This document shows, in pieces, positions 1 to 7,565 of a DNA stretch of 27,258 bases (positions are counted from its first letter, which is position 1; each line of letters starts with the position of its first letter). The DNA lies in the NCBI GenBank assembly GCA_964498525.1, contig CAZCGU010000021.1:1-27258 (forward strand). The letters run 5' to 3'. The DNA is from DTU098 sp964498525. GTDB taxonomy: Bacteria > Bacillota > Desulfotomaculia > Desulfotomaculales > Pelotomaculaceae. The notes beneath the pieces are model-generated. The model worked only from the letters and a program-made list of their open reading frames with translations, was not told the DNA's origin and made no database searches. Both the position numbers and the translations under genes were made by a program.

Positions 1-64
1 AAATTATAAGATTTATGAAGATATTAAAAGATAATTGAAGTATATTAAGGGAGGTGTTTTGATT

Positions 65-307
65 ATGTCCCAGATCTTCTGCAGCATCAGCAACTGCCAC
101 TATTACGGTCAGGGTAACGTGTGCCGGGCGAGCCGGATTATGGTAACTTCGGACACCATGTCCCAAAGTTTGTCCCCGCATATCGACGCACCCTATGCTT
201 CCCAAATTGCCCAAACGCCTGTTGCAAAGTCGCCGGAAACGTGCTGCAAGACATTTGTTCATAAAAATGATTTTTACCAGAATACGGATGGCATTACGAT
301 GAAATAA
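65..307 (+). CDS. DUF1540 domain-containing small cysteine-rich protein
   Basis: An 80-residue protein with the DUF1540 look: a Cys-x4-Cys start (CSISNC), a third Cys after a Gly-rich stretch (GNVC), and a late pair, ETCCKTF. DUF1540 proteins are small Firmicute proteins, probably metal-binding, of unknown role. I start it at ATG 65 because AAGGGAGGTG lies at 47-56, eight bases upstream; the in-frame TTG at 59 and the longer frame from 35 are less likely. It ends 11 bases before the molybdenum hydroxylase gene, so the two may be cotranscribed. The middle (about residues 35-55) is less conserved-looking and Ser/Pro-rich. Family call fairly sure, function unknown. Confidence 0.7.
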   Translation: MSQIFCSISNCHYYGQGNVCRASRIMVTSDTMSQSLSPHIDAPYASQIAQTPVAKSPETCCKTFVHKNDFYQNTDGITMK

Positions 308-318
308 TAGGCTTTGAT

Positions 319-2670
319 ATGGGGGCGGGAATATTGAATACACCTTTAGCAATTGGGAAAAGCATCCCAAAAAAAGAATCGTGGGATAAGGTTACGGGTG
401 CTGCCAGGTATAACACCGATTTTAATGGGCCCGGACTTCTTCATGCCTGGCTCGTTACCAGCCTGTACGGGCATGCCCTGATAAAATCCATTGATAAGAC
501 CAAAGCCCTGGGAACCCCCGGTGTTCTGGACGTGGTTACGGGGGATAGCTTACCGCGGCTGATGGGGCCGGTTCTGGAAGACCGCCCGCCCCTGGCGATG
601 GACAGGGTCAGGTATTTCGGGGAGCCAATTGCCGTTGTTGTGGCCTATAGCCAGGCTAAGGCCAAGGAAGCTGCGGGGCTGGTCAGCGTGGAGTATGAAC
701 CCCTTCCACCGGTAAACTCCATCCGGGAGGCGCAAAATAAAAAGGCGCTTATTCATGATGGGCTCGCTCATTACTGTCAGGTAAAATCCAATGAAATATT
801 TCCCCAACCGCAAACCAACATCGCGAACCATATAAAAATACGGAAAGGCGACATGGCCAGGGGCTGGGCTGAAAGCAAAGTGATCATCGAAAGCTTTATT
901 AATCTTCCCCAGTCGGTCCATGCCGCCATGGAACCGCGCAATGCCCGGGCGGAAATGAAGCCTGACGGCAGAGTTATCATCAGCACATCCACCCAGGGGC
1001 CCTTTGATGTTAAAAAAGAGATAAGCCATTATTTAAATCTGGAAGAAAGCAAGATAATTGTTAATGTTCCCCTGGTGGGAGGCGGCTTTGGGGGAAAAAC
1101 AACTTCGCAGCTGGAGATTCTTGCTTTACTGGCAACCCGGGCTGTCCACGGCCGCCCGGTGAATCTGCTGGAATCCCGGGAACAGGACTTGACCTCCTCG
1201 CCAGGCCAGATGGGCTTTGAAGCCAGGGTAAAATTGGGCGCCGACCAGGATGGTTTTATAAAGGCTATGGAAATCACCTACCTGGTTGATACCGGGGCCT
1301 ACACCGATTCCGGCACAAAAATGACGCGGGCTATAGCCGCAGACTGCACCGGCCCTTATAATATCGAAAACGTCCATTGCGATGCCTACTGCGTCTACAC
1401 AAACCACACTTACGTAACCGCCTACAGGAGCTTTGGCCGTATTTCCTATACCTTTGCCATTGAGCGGGCGATGGATAAGCTTGCCTTTGCCCTTGGCCTG
1501 GACTCTCTGGAGCTAAGATTAAAAAACGCCATCAAACCCGGCCATTTCACCCCAACCTCTGTCAGGCTGAACTCCAGCAGTATCGGCAACCTTTCGGAAT
1601 GCCTGGAACGGTTAAGAAAGTTGATTGACTGGGACGAAGGGGTAAGAATTGATTTGGGAAGCAACAAGGTAAGGGCAAAGGGAGTAAGCTGTCTCTGGAA
1701 AACTTCCAGCAGCCCGCCCAACGCTTCCTCAGGGGCTATTATCACCTTTAACCGGGACGGTTCCTTGAATTTAAATGTCGGCACAGTAGAAATGGGCCCG
1801 GGGATAAAAACGGCCCTGGCCCAGATTCTTTCGGAAAAACTACACATGGACATTAATAAAATTAACGTGGTTATGGAGGTTAACACGGAGGTAAGCCCGA
1901 TTCATTGGAAAACCGTGGCCAGCATGAACGGTTTTATGGTGGGAAATGCGGTCCTGGACGCAGCTGAAGACGTAATCAAACAGCTCTGCAAGATTGCGTC
2001 GGTGGTGCTCAGGTGTCCCCCCGAAGTTTTAATGGTGGGTGGGGAAAAGGTGTTTATGAAGGCGGAACCTGATATCAGCATTGACTTTAAGGCGATTGTT
2101 TTCGGCTACGAATACCCCGACGGCAGCTCCATCGGAGGGGAGATTATCGGCCGGGGCAATTTCATCATGCATCAATTGCTTCCCATGGACCCGGAAACCG
2201 GCCGGGGCAGACTGGGTCCGGCCTGGACGGTGGGAGTCCAGGCAGTGGAGGTAGAGTTGGATACCAGTGACTGCACCTACAAAATACTGAAGGCCGCATC
2301 AGTTATTGACGCCGGCAAGGTATTAAATCCCAAAAACCTCAGGGGAGTGACCATGGGTGGTATGTGTATGGGGTTGGGTTACGGTTCCCGGGAAGCCAAT
2401 TTGTATGACAGCGGCGCGGTAAGGATCAACCCTCAGTTCAGGACCTACCACCTGATGCGGTTTGGCGAAAACCCCGAATATATCGTTGATTTTGTGGAAA
2501 CGCCCCAGGTGGACGCCCCCTATGGTATGCGCGGCGTGGGGGAGTTGGGGATCATTGGGATGCCTGCGGCCCTGGCCAACGCCCTGTCTGCCGCGGCCCA
2601 GGTTAATCTTGATTTTACGCCGCTGACTCCGGAAGCGGTCTGGCGGGCTAAAGGAGGTGGGGAAACATGA
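319..2670 (+). CDS. Xanthine dehydrogenase family, molybdopterin-binding (large) subunit
   Basis: The 783-residue catalytic subunit of a molybdenum hydroxylase, a family that hydroxylates purines, N-heterocycles, aldehydes or aromatic CoA esters using water as oxygen donor. Visible signatures: an N-terminal hammerhead domain (about 20-130), HAAMEPR at 201-207, GGGFGGK at 254-260 (the loop contacting the molybdenum cofactor), AYRSFGR at 368-374, and GVGE ending at Glu742, the position of the catalytic glutamate. Length is normal for separate-subunit enzymes. The stop overlaps the FAD gene start by 4 bases (ATGA), so they are translationally coupled. ATG 319 has a poor ribosome site; TTG 334 behind GGGGCGGGA is an alternative. 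The substrate cannot be read from sequence. No cofactor-maturation gene (XdhC/MocA type) is in view. Confidence 0.93.
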   Translation: MGAGILNTPLAIGKSIPKKESWDKVTGAARYNTDFNGPGLLHAWLVTSLYGHALIKSIDKTKALGTPGVLDVVTGDSLPRLMGPVLEDRPPLAMDRVRYFGEPIAVVVAYSQAKAKEAAGLVSVEYEPLPPVNSIREAQNKKALIHDGLAHYCQVKSNEIFPQPQTNIANHIKIRKGDMARGWAESKVIIESFINLPQSVHAAMEPRNARAEMKPDGRVIISTSTQGPFDVKKEISHYLNLEESKIIVNVPLVGGGFGGKTTSQLEILALLATRAVHGRPVNLLESREQDLTSSPGQMGFEARVKLGADQDGFIKAMEITYLVDTGAYTDSGTKMTRAIAADCTGPYNIENVHCDAYCVYTNHTYVTAYRSFGRISYTFAIERAMDKLAFALGLDSLELRLKNAIKPGHFTPTSVRLNSSSIGNLSECLERLRKLIDWDEGVRIDLGSNKVRAKGVSCLWKTSSSPPNASSGAIITFNRDGSLNLNVGTVEMGPGIKTALAQILSEKLHMDINKINVVMEVNTEVSPIHWKTVASMNGFMVGNAVLDAAEDVIKQLCKIASVVLRCPPEVLMVGGEKVFMKAEPDISIDFKAIVFGYEYPDGSSIGGEIIGRGNFIMHQLLPMDPETGRGRLGPAWTVGVQAVEVELDTSDCTYKILKAASVIDAGKVLNPKNLRGVTMGGMCMGLGYGSREANLYDSGAVRINPQFRTYHLMRFGENPEYIVDFVETPQVDAPYGMRGVGELGIIGMPAALANALSAAAQVNLDFTPLTPEAVWRAKGGGET

Positions 2671-3533
2671 TACCCTTTGATTTTGAATACTATAAACCTT
2701 CCTCAGCCAAAGAGGCTGTCAGTCTGTTTCATTACCTTGGGTCCCGGGGGAAAAAACCGGTGTATTACGCTGGCGGAACCGAGATTATCAGTTTTTCCAG
2801 ACTCTACCAGTTGTATCCCCAGGCAGTCATCGATCTTAAAGGTTTACCTGAATGCAATGTGTTGGAATGCCAACAGGACCACCTGGTAATTGGCGCGGCG
2901 GCAACCCTGACCCAAATACAGGAATCCAATTTATATCCCCCGTTGAGCTGGTGCGGCGGGCGGGTGGCGGATCATACCACTCGTGGTAAAATCACCCTGG
3001 GTGGAAACATCTGCACCACAATTCCCTACCGTGAATCCGTTTTGGCCCTTCTCGTATCCCGTTGCGAAGTGGTTATCGAGGGGGCGGACGGAACCAGAAG
3101 GGAGCCCCTGGAACAGGTTTTTAACCAGTCACTCCGGCTGGCGAAGGGTGATTTGCTGCTGCAGGTCGTCATAGATAAAAATTACACCGACCTGCCCTTT
3201 TATAGCGTCAAAAGGACGGCCAACGGCAGGGTTAAATATCCCCAGGACCGGATTGGCTACCCCCTTATTTCTGCGGTGTTTTTAAAGAAGGACGATCGAT
3301 TATGTGCAGCCTTTAGCGGAGTGTGTCCCTTTCCTTTCCGCTCATTTGAATTGGAAAACGTACTCAACGACAGGTCGATTTCCGTTGCGGAAAGGCTTGA
3401 CAGCATAATGAAACTTCTGCCGGGGCCGGTTGTGGACGATATGGAAGGCAGCGGCAGCTACCGGGAGTTTGTGTTTCGCAAGACCATTTCAGAAGCCCTG
3501 GAAAAGTTGGAAGGAGTGGGTTGTGTTTGTTAG
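2667..3533 (+). CDS. Xanthine dehydrogenase family, FAD-binding subunit
   Basis: The 288-residue flavoprotein subunit (CoxM/XdhB type) that passes electrons from the iron-sulfur subunit to an acceptor. The FAD pyrophosphate-binding loop appears as YAGGTEI (34-40) and the second FAD motif as TLGGNIC (110-116), in the usual order, followed by the C-terminal CO-dehydrogenase-flavoprotein-like domain. Length is typical of the xanthine dehydrogenase/CO dehydrogenase group. There is no insertion of the kind that carries a 4Fe-4S cluster in 4-hydroxybenzoyl-CoA reductase, whose FAD subunit is longer; this argues mildly against that enzyme. The start overlaps the large-subunit stop and the end overlaps the 2Fe-2S gene by 13 bases if the latter starts at TTG 3521. 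Confidence 0.92.
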   Translation: MIPFDFEYYKPSSAKEAVSLFHYLGSRGKKPVYYAGGTEIISFSRLYQLYPQAVIDLKGLPECNVLECQQDHLVIGAAATLTQIQESNLYPPLSWCGGRVADHTTRGKITLGGNICTTIPYRESVLALLVSRCEVVIEGADGTRREPLEQVFNQSLRLAKGDLLLQVVIDKNYTDLPFYSVKRTANGRVKYPQDRIGYPLISAVFLKKDDRLCAAFSGVCPFPFRSFELENVLNDRSISVAERLDSIMKLLPGPVVDDMEGSGSYREFVFRKTISEALEKLEGVGCVC

Positions 3534-4081
3534 AAACTGCTGTAAAGAATGTTGAGAGCACCGGTTATACGGGGATGAAATTTACGGACAGGGGGCTTTT
3601 GGAACTAACCATCAACGGTGAAAAGAGAAGTGTTTTGGCCAGGCCGGCGGATACCCTGCTGGAAGTTCTGAGGGACCAACTTGGTCTTACCGGCGCCAAA
3701 CCGAGCTGTAAAAACGGTGACTGCGGCGCCTGCACCGTGCTTGTGGACGGGTGGCCGGTTAAGTCCTGCCTGATGCTGGCTGTCGAGGCAGCGGGGCACG
3801 AGGTTACAACAGTGGAAGGTATTAAAAACGCCCCCATTCAGCAGGCCTTCGTGGACGAATTTGCTTTTCAGTGCGGCTATTGCACCTCCGGTTTTATCGT
3901 CAACTGTCACGCCCTGGCCCAAATCCATCCCGATGCTGACGACAATGTAATAATGGAGTGGCTGCAGTCCAACCTGTGCCGCTGCACTGGTTATGAGGAA
4001 ATTAGCAAGGCTGTTCACAAAATACTGGCACCGGCAAACAAACCGGGCAGGGACAAGGGGACAGGTCCCTTGTCCCTGTAA
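3521..4081 (+). CDS. Xanthine dehydrogenase family, 2Fe-2S subunit
   Basis: The small electron-transfer subunit with two 2Fe-2S clusters. All eight ligands are visible: Cys63, 68, 71 and 83 (plant-ferredoxin-type, in CKNGDCGAC and KSC) and Cys118, 121, 153 and 155 (helical domain, CGYC and CRCTGY). The start given is TTG 3521 with AAGGAG at 3511-3516; ATG 3575 would remove 18 leader residues that the family does not need and is a fair alternative. The last residues (GTGPLSL before TAA at 4079) are encoded by the 27-bp repeat at 4050-4076, so the native C-terminus has probably been replaced or extended by repeat insertion. The 2Fe-2S fold itself ends before this tail. Confidence 0.92.
   Translation: MCLLETAVKNVESTGYTGMKFTDRGLLELTINGEKRSVLARPADTLLEVLRDQLGLTGAKPSCKNGDCGACTVLVDGWPVKSCLMLAVEAAGHEVTTVEGIKNAPIQQAFVDEFAFQCGYCTSGFIVNCHALAQIHPDADDNVIMEWLQSNLCRCTGYEEISKAVHKILAPANKPGRDKGTGPLSL
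4050..4076 (+). repeat. 27-bp GC-rich palindrome-like repeat, copy A
   Basis: A 27-base unit starting GGGACAAGGGG and ending CTTGTCCC; it is itself an imperfect palindrome. It is the exact reverse complement of copy B at 4272-4298. It lies inside the end of the 2Fe-2S subunit gene and supplies its last codons and nearly its stop. Confidence 0.85.
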
Positions 4082-4271
4082 AATGATGTCAGGGAGCTGT
4101 TCCCAAGTCCCATTACATAAGCAGCCGGTATTGGCCCCCATTTAAAGAGCGAATGGACCCAAAGGGGTAAACGGGTGGAGCTGTTTGCGGCGCGAAGCGC
4201 AGAGTTTGCCCAAGCCCGAGTGAGAGTGAGTCCAGGCGATTTCACCCCGGTAATAAGGCGCCGTGACAAGT

Positions 4272-4298
4272 GGGACAAGGGACCTGTCCCCTTGTCCC
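4272..4298 (-). repeat. 27-bp GC-rich palindrome-like repeat, copy B (inverted)
   Basis: Perfect inverted match to copy A (all 27 bases), with an added CACTTGTCCC half-unit at 4298-4307. Copies A and B enclose a 195-bp non-coding stretch (4077-4271) with no recognisable gene. The layout resembles a small non-autonomous mobile unit or a dispersed intergenic repeat. Confidence 0.85.
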
Positions 4299-4307
4299 AC
4301 TTGTCCC

Positions 4308-4351
4308 AAAGATTTTAGGGAAAGAAACCTTCTTTCCCTAAAATCTTTTTT
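4308..4351 (+). terminator. Long hairpin terminator after the molybdenum hydroxylase operon
   Basis: A perfect 17-bp stem (4308-4324 with 4332-4348), a 7-base loop, and a run of Ts to 4351. The stem is A/T-rich but long. It points in the plus direction, ending transcription from the 319-4081 operon. It also sits just past the stop of the minus-strand remnant at 4360, so it may work both ways. Confidence 0.75.
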
Positions 4352-4359
4352 AGTTGAGT

Positions 4360-4735
4360 TCAGATCCTGACCCAAAAACGTTGTTTGGCAATGGCGGCAA
4401 TAAATTCGTTTGCGAAGTTGGGGTTGTTGGCGGCAAAAACTACGCCAGCCAGGTTGTTTTCGTTGGATGGTTGAATATAAGCTTGCCCGGTAGTGGCTAC
4501 GATGCCAATTGGTAGATAGCGCTTATAAGCTTTTTATTTACGAAGCTCATAACATTTTCATCGGACTCTTTTTGATTTTTAGCCCTGCCGCCCACGACAT
4601 AAAATGAGTCATAGAGAACCGAATATGTTGTAGCGGCTGATTACATCAAATATTGGAGTGTTGCTATTAATCACTCACATTTGCGGGTGTAGTTGAATAA
4701 CCTGAATTTATATGGGAGTCTGCAGCGGGCATTGC
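4360..4735 (-). pseudogene. Degraded minus-strand gene for a probably secreted protein
   Basis: Read leftwards, coherent protein-like segments follow each other in different frames. AMPAADSHINSG-like sequence from 4735 resembles the end of a signal peptide. Next comes TPIFDVIS (near 4650), then YDSFYVVGGRAKNQKESD (near 4610-4560) running into SFVNKKLISA. Finally YKRYLPIGIVATTGQAYIQP leads to a C-terminus with AGVVFAANNP and ending KQRFWVRI, stop at 4360-4362. At least two or three frameshifts separate the pieces (near 4670, 4630 and 4525). I do not recognise the family. The gene begins very close to the amidase start, so its own 5' end is probably lost. Confidence 0.6.
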
Positions 4736-4785
4736 AAAATATGGTGAATAGATCCTCATAAGTTGGGAGGTGTTATTTTGTCTTC

Positions 4786-5682
4786 ATGAAAATGCCAAGA
4801 ATAACAAATATTTGGACTAAAGTTTCAGGGAATGAAGCGGGGGAATTTTTTTCGCAAGTAATTATTGAATCCACCGGTCATTTTGCAACTGTAATAAGAC
4901 AGGAAGATGGGAAAATTATTTTGGCAGGTTCTGGTGTGGTGGCCAATATGCCGGTTGGGGCAATTGATGTTTATGATGGACTAATTGGTGAAATATATTT
5001 AGCCCAAGAGGGCCCGGACAAAATAAGAGTTGTCATGGATAGCGGATACCCGGCGGAATTTAAGTATGAGGTCACTGGAGAACTGCCGGTAAAAATTACA
5101 ATCAGCATGGAAAGAAGCTTCATCAGCAAACTTTTTCACGCCAAAAAAATAGTTATTGATCCCGGACATGGCGGGGCCGACACAGGTGGCTGCGGACCGG
5201 TCAACCTGGTGGAGAAGAATGTGGTGTTGCCGATTGCCCAAATCCTTGGAGAACTATTTAAACGATACGGGGCACAGGTTTTTTTAACCAGGCGGAAGGA
5301 CCTGGCAGTTTCGCCCAGGGAGCGATGGGAAGTAGTAAGGCGTTGCCAGGCGGACCTTTTCGTGAGTATCCATACCAACGTCAGTCAGGACAGCAGAATA
5401 GGCGGAGTGGCCGTAAATTATTCTCCGGAGGACCCGGCAAGCGCCAGGCTGGCCCAGTTGGTTAAAGAGGGATTGGTAAAAAAATTAAAATTAACGGATC
5501 GCGGCATTAAAAAAGTTGAAGACTTAAACAAAATGGGGCCTGTTCCGGCCATCGAGGTCGAGGTGGTAACCATTACCAACTGGGTGGAAGAAGGATTGTT
5601 GCGTAGCCCGACCGTACACATGAAGGCCGCCGAGGGGATCTTCAACGGGGTGAAGGATTACCTGGCCGGCCAATTTGCATAA
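4786..5682 (+). CDS. N-acetylmuramoyl-L-alanine amidase (Amidase_3)
   Basis: A zinc-dependent peptidoglycan amidase that cleaves the bond between N-acetylmuramic acid and L-alanine. The catalytic domain fills about residues 120-298. Zinc ligands are visible as His128 in IDPGHGG, Glu143 in LVEKN and His196 in SIHTN; the catalytic Glu is probably Glu259 in IEVEV. Residues 1-110 are a beta-rich region that may be an AMIN-like wall-targeting domain. No signal peptide is seen, which is odd for a wall enzyme and suggests action in the spore/mother cell, an unusual export route, or a start lying further upstream. ATG 4786 sits 13 bases after GGGAGGTG (4765-4772), a long spacing. It ends 13 bases before the CofE-like gene, a likely operon. 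Confidence 0.88.
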   Translation: MKMPRITNIWTKVSGNEAGEFFSQVIIESTGHFATVIRQEDGKIILAGSGVVANMPVGAIDVYDGLIGEIYLAQEGPDKIRVVMDSGYPAEFKYEVTGELPVKITISMERSFISKLFHAKKIVIDPGHGGADTGGCGPVNLVEKNVVLPIAQILGELFKRYGAQVFLTRRKDLAVSPRERWEVVRRCQADLFVSIHTNVSQDSRIGGVAVNYSPEDPASARLAQLVKEGLVKKLKLTDRGIKKVEDLNKMGPVPAIEVEVVTITNWVEEGLLRSPTVHMKAAEGIFNGVKDYLAGQFA

Positions 5683-5695
5683 TAGGGGTGATAGC

Positions 5696-6322
5696 GTGAT
5701 CAGGGCGCGGATACCCATTCGGACACATGTAATTACCGAGCAGGACGATATCGTTGATGTTGTGAAAAAGTATACGGGGGAAATCGTTGAGTCCGGCGAT
5801 ATTATCAGCATTGCCGAAAGCGTGGTGGCCATCTCCCAGGGCCGGGCCATACTGCCGGACACAGTAAAAGTGGGTATTTTAGCCAGATTTCTCTGCCGTT
5901 TTCCGGGTAAAGACGGCAGCCTGGCTACTCCCCAGGCCATGCAGCTGGCCATTTCAGAGACCGGTACAGCGAGAATCCTGGCTGGCGTGGCCGCAGCTTT
6001 TTTGGGCCGGTTGGTGGGGCGCAGGGGGGATTTTTACCGGGTTGCCGGACACCACCTGGCGCTCATTGATGACGTGGCCGGAACAATGTGGCCCTTTGAG
6101 AAACATATCATCCTCGGCCCCAAAAATCCCCGGCAGGTTGTGGACGCAGTTAAGGAGGCAACTGGCGCGGAAGCAGTCATAGTTGATGTGAATGATAAAC
6201 GCAACGTTGATGTCCTGGCTTTTTCCAGCGGGGTCGATGCCGGGAGCTTAATCAGGGATTTGGTTGACAATCCCTTTGGCAACGACGACCAGCAAACCCC
6301 AATTGTAATTATAAAAACCTGA
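5696..6322 (+). CDS. Coenzyme F420-0:L-glutamate ligase-like (CofE family) protein
   Basis: A 208-residue protein with the CofE fold signature: an N-terminal PIRTHVITEQDD stretch, SIAESVVAISQG, and a C-terminal alpha/beta half. In methanogens and actinobacteria CofE adds glutamate to F420-0, but Firmicute homologues occur without F420 biosynthesis and their substrate is unknown. I choose GTG 5696 because it follows AATAGGGGTGA and leaves the N-terminus beginning RARIPIRT; the frame from 5675 overlaps the amidase and has no ribosome site. It is probably cotranscribed with the amidase, which hints at a role in acyl-glutamate or cell-wall peptide chemistry rather than F420, but this is inference. 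Confidence 0.8.
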   Translation: MIRARIPIRTHVITEQDDIVDVVKKYTGEIVESGDIISIAESVVAISQGRAILPDTVKVGILARFLCRFPGKDGSLATPQAMQLAISETGTARILAGVAAAFLGRLVGRRGDFYRVAGHHLALIDDVAGTMWPFEKHIILGPKNPRQVVDAVKEATGAEAVIVDVNDKRNVDVLAFSSGVDAGSLIRDLVDNPFGNDDQQTPIVIIKT

Positions 6323-6378
6323 GGATTTAACGTATTCCATAATACATTGCTCAAATTTGGTTTGATCTTTCATTAGTG

Positions 6379-6429
6379 CACATATAATTGACGGGCAGGA
6401 CGATATCGTTGATCTTAAAAAAAAGTATA
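6379..6429 (+). repeat. 51-bp diverged copy of the 5' part of the CofE-like gene
   Basis: Bases 6379-6429 match 5724-5774 (codons near the start of the CofE-like gene) with 43 of 51 identical by eye, including the unbroken GCAGGACGATATCGTTGAT core. The copy lies immediately upstream of the decarboxylase ribosome site and is in no recognised gene. It looks like a remnant of a local duplication. Confidence 0.7.
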
Positions 6430-6450
6430 GGAAAGGGAGTAGTTGTAAAT

Positions 6451-6936
6451 ATGTCAGGTATTGAGGGGGTTAGCGGAATGCTGCCAACACCCAGGAAGTA
6501 TTTTGTTACGGCCGGCAGTGCAGCGGGGGAAAATCACTTGAATGCCTTTGATAACGCGCTATTAATAGCGGGGATCGGCAATTTGAACCTGCTAAAAGTA
6601 TCCAGTATTCTGCCGCCAGGAGTACGGTACTGTCCGGAAATGAAAATACCCTCCGGCTCCCTTGTGCCCACAGCCTATGGCTGCATTATCAGTGGTGTTC
6701 CCGGAGAAATAATATCTGCGGCAGTAGGGGTCGGTTTATCTCAGGATACCTTTGGGGTCATTATGGAGTTTTCGGGAAAAAAGAGTAAGGATTACGCTGA
6801 AAAAACCATAAAACGCATGCTGGAAAATGCTTTTGGCGCCCGGGGTATGAGACTGGAGGAAATTAAGATAGCCTCAACGGAACATAAGGTGGAGACCATA
6901 GGATGTGCCCTTGCTGCAGTAGTACTGTGGTACTAA
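6451..6936 (+). CDS. pdaD: Pyruvoyl-dependent arginine decarboxylase
   Basis: A 161-residue proenzyme that cuts itself to form a pyruvoyl group and then converts arginine to agmatine, the first step of one polyamine route. The self-cleavage site is the Ser51-Ser52 pair in LLKVSSILPPG. Other family landmarks are GIGNLNL before it, PTAYGCI and SGVPGEIISAAVGVG after it, and a glutamate in IMEFSG (Glu106) at the position of the catalytic Glu109 of the Methanocaldococcus enzyme. Length agrees with the about 165-residue archaeal protein. ATG 6451 follows AAAGGGAG (6432-6439) at a slightly long distance; the open frame to 6388 includes duplicated CofE-like sequence and is not expected to be translated. 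Confidence 0.9.
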   Translation: MSGIEGVSGMLPTPRKYFVTAGSAAGENHLNAFDNALLIAGIGNLNLLKVSSILPPGVRYCPEMKIPSGSLVPTAYGCIISGVPGEIISAAVGVGLSQDTFGVIMEFSGKKSKDYAEKTIKRMLENAFGARGMRLEEIKIASTEHKVETIGCALAAVVLWY

Positions 6937-7022
6937 GATCGCAACGTGAAATTACTTACCCCCAAGCAGTCTGGATGAATGTTGTAATTTCCAGTCCATC
7001 TTTTGACAATCTCATAAGGACT

Positions 7023-7226
7023 TCAGAGCCCGCCATATTTATCAGGGGGCTCTTTTGCTATTCGCGTAAAAGTTGAAATGATGTTTTGCATTCTATTCCA
7101 AAAACGGTGATAGTTGTAGCAACAAATCATTTTCCCGGTGAATTGTCCGCGACTTAAAATAACTCCGGCTAAGTCGCCGGTATTTAACACTGGATCGGGT
7201 ACTTGAAGATCAATTATTGTTTCCAT
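7023..7226 (-). CDS. Possible small protein, unrecognised
   Basis: A 67-codon minus-strand frame (METIIDLQVPDPVL...) in the otherwise empty 6937-7565 spacer. The composition looks protein-like (balanced residues, GDLAGVILSRG, FWNRMQNIIS) but no family is recognised and no good ribosome site precedes ATG 7226. Its end overlaps the terminator hairpin. It may be a decayed gene. Confidence 0.22.
   Translation of the reverse strand: METIIDLQVPDPVLNTGDLAGVILSRGQFTGKMICCYNYHRFWNRMQNIISTFTRIAKEPPDKYGGL
7025..7056 (+). terminator. Terminator downstream of the arginine decarboxylase
   Basis: AGAGCCC (7025-7031) pairs with GGGCTCT (7047-7053), 15-base loop, followed by TTT. A modest hairpin, about 90 bases after the pdaD stop. 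Confidence 0.5.
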
Positions 7227-7364
7227 AATTATTTCGCTGCTTGTTCATATTTTTCGTAAATTGGAAAGCCTTTTGGTTTTTAGGGACCAATTTATTAGCG
7301 CTCCAATTTTAGTGCAAATATATGCCATTGTATGTAATATTGACCAAAAGGAGGATTTTTCGTT

Positions 7365-7427
7365 TTGACATCAAATACTAAAATTATTAAAATAATATAT
7401 GAAACAATTTACGGGATAAAAATATGA
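7365..7427 (+). CDS. Possible 20-codon leader peptide or gene remnant
   Basis: TTG 7365 stands ten bases after a near-perfect AAAAGGAGG (7346-7354) and opens 20 Ile/Lys-rich codons to TGA 7425. Such a strong ribosome site with so short a frame may mark a leader peptide or the start of a decayed gene; the frame runs into the tandem repeat. Confidence 0.2.
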   Translation: MTSNTKIIKIIYETIYGIKI

Positions 7428-7480
7428 AATAGTTTATGGGGCAACATATGAAATAACTTTTTAGAACAAACCCATGAAAT
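7397..7480 (+). repeat. Degenerate tandem repeat, four units of about 25 bp
   Basis: The word ATATGAAA (last copy CCATGAAA) recurs with ATG at 7399, 7424, 7448 and 7474, spacings 25, 24 and 26, with similar ATT/TTTA words following each. It lies in the A/T-rich leader about 90 bases before the gene at 7566. Could be an array of protein-binding sites or decayed coding repeat. Confidence 0.55.
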
Positions 7481-7565
7481 GATTATAAAGGGGGGGTGGC
7501 TTTAAGGAAAAGATGAGCGGTTTGTACTTAGTGGAAAGAATAAAATTCAGGGAGGATTAACAAAC

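Noticed and set aside
550..1029. 159-codon minus-strand frame inside the molybdopterin subunit gene
   Set aside because: Shadow of a gene with strong family motifs; no ribosome site.
3605..4141. 178-codon minus-strand frame opposite the 2Fe-2S subunit
   Set aside because: Shadow of a gene with all eight cluster cysteines; no ribosome site.
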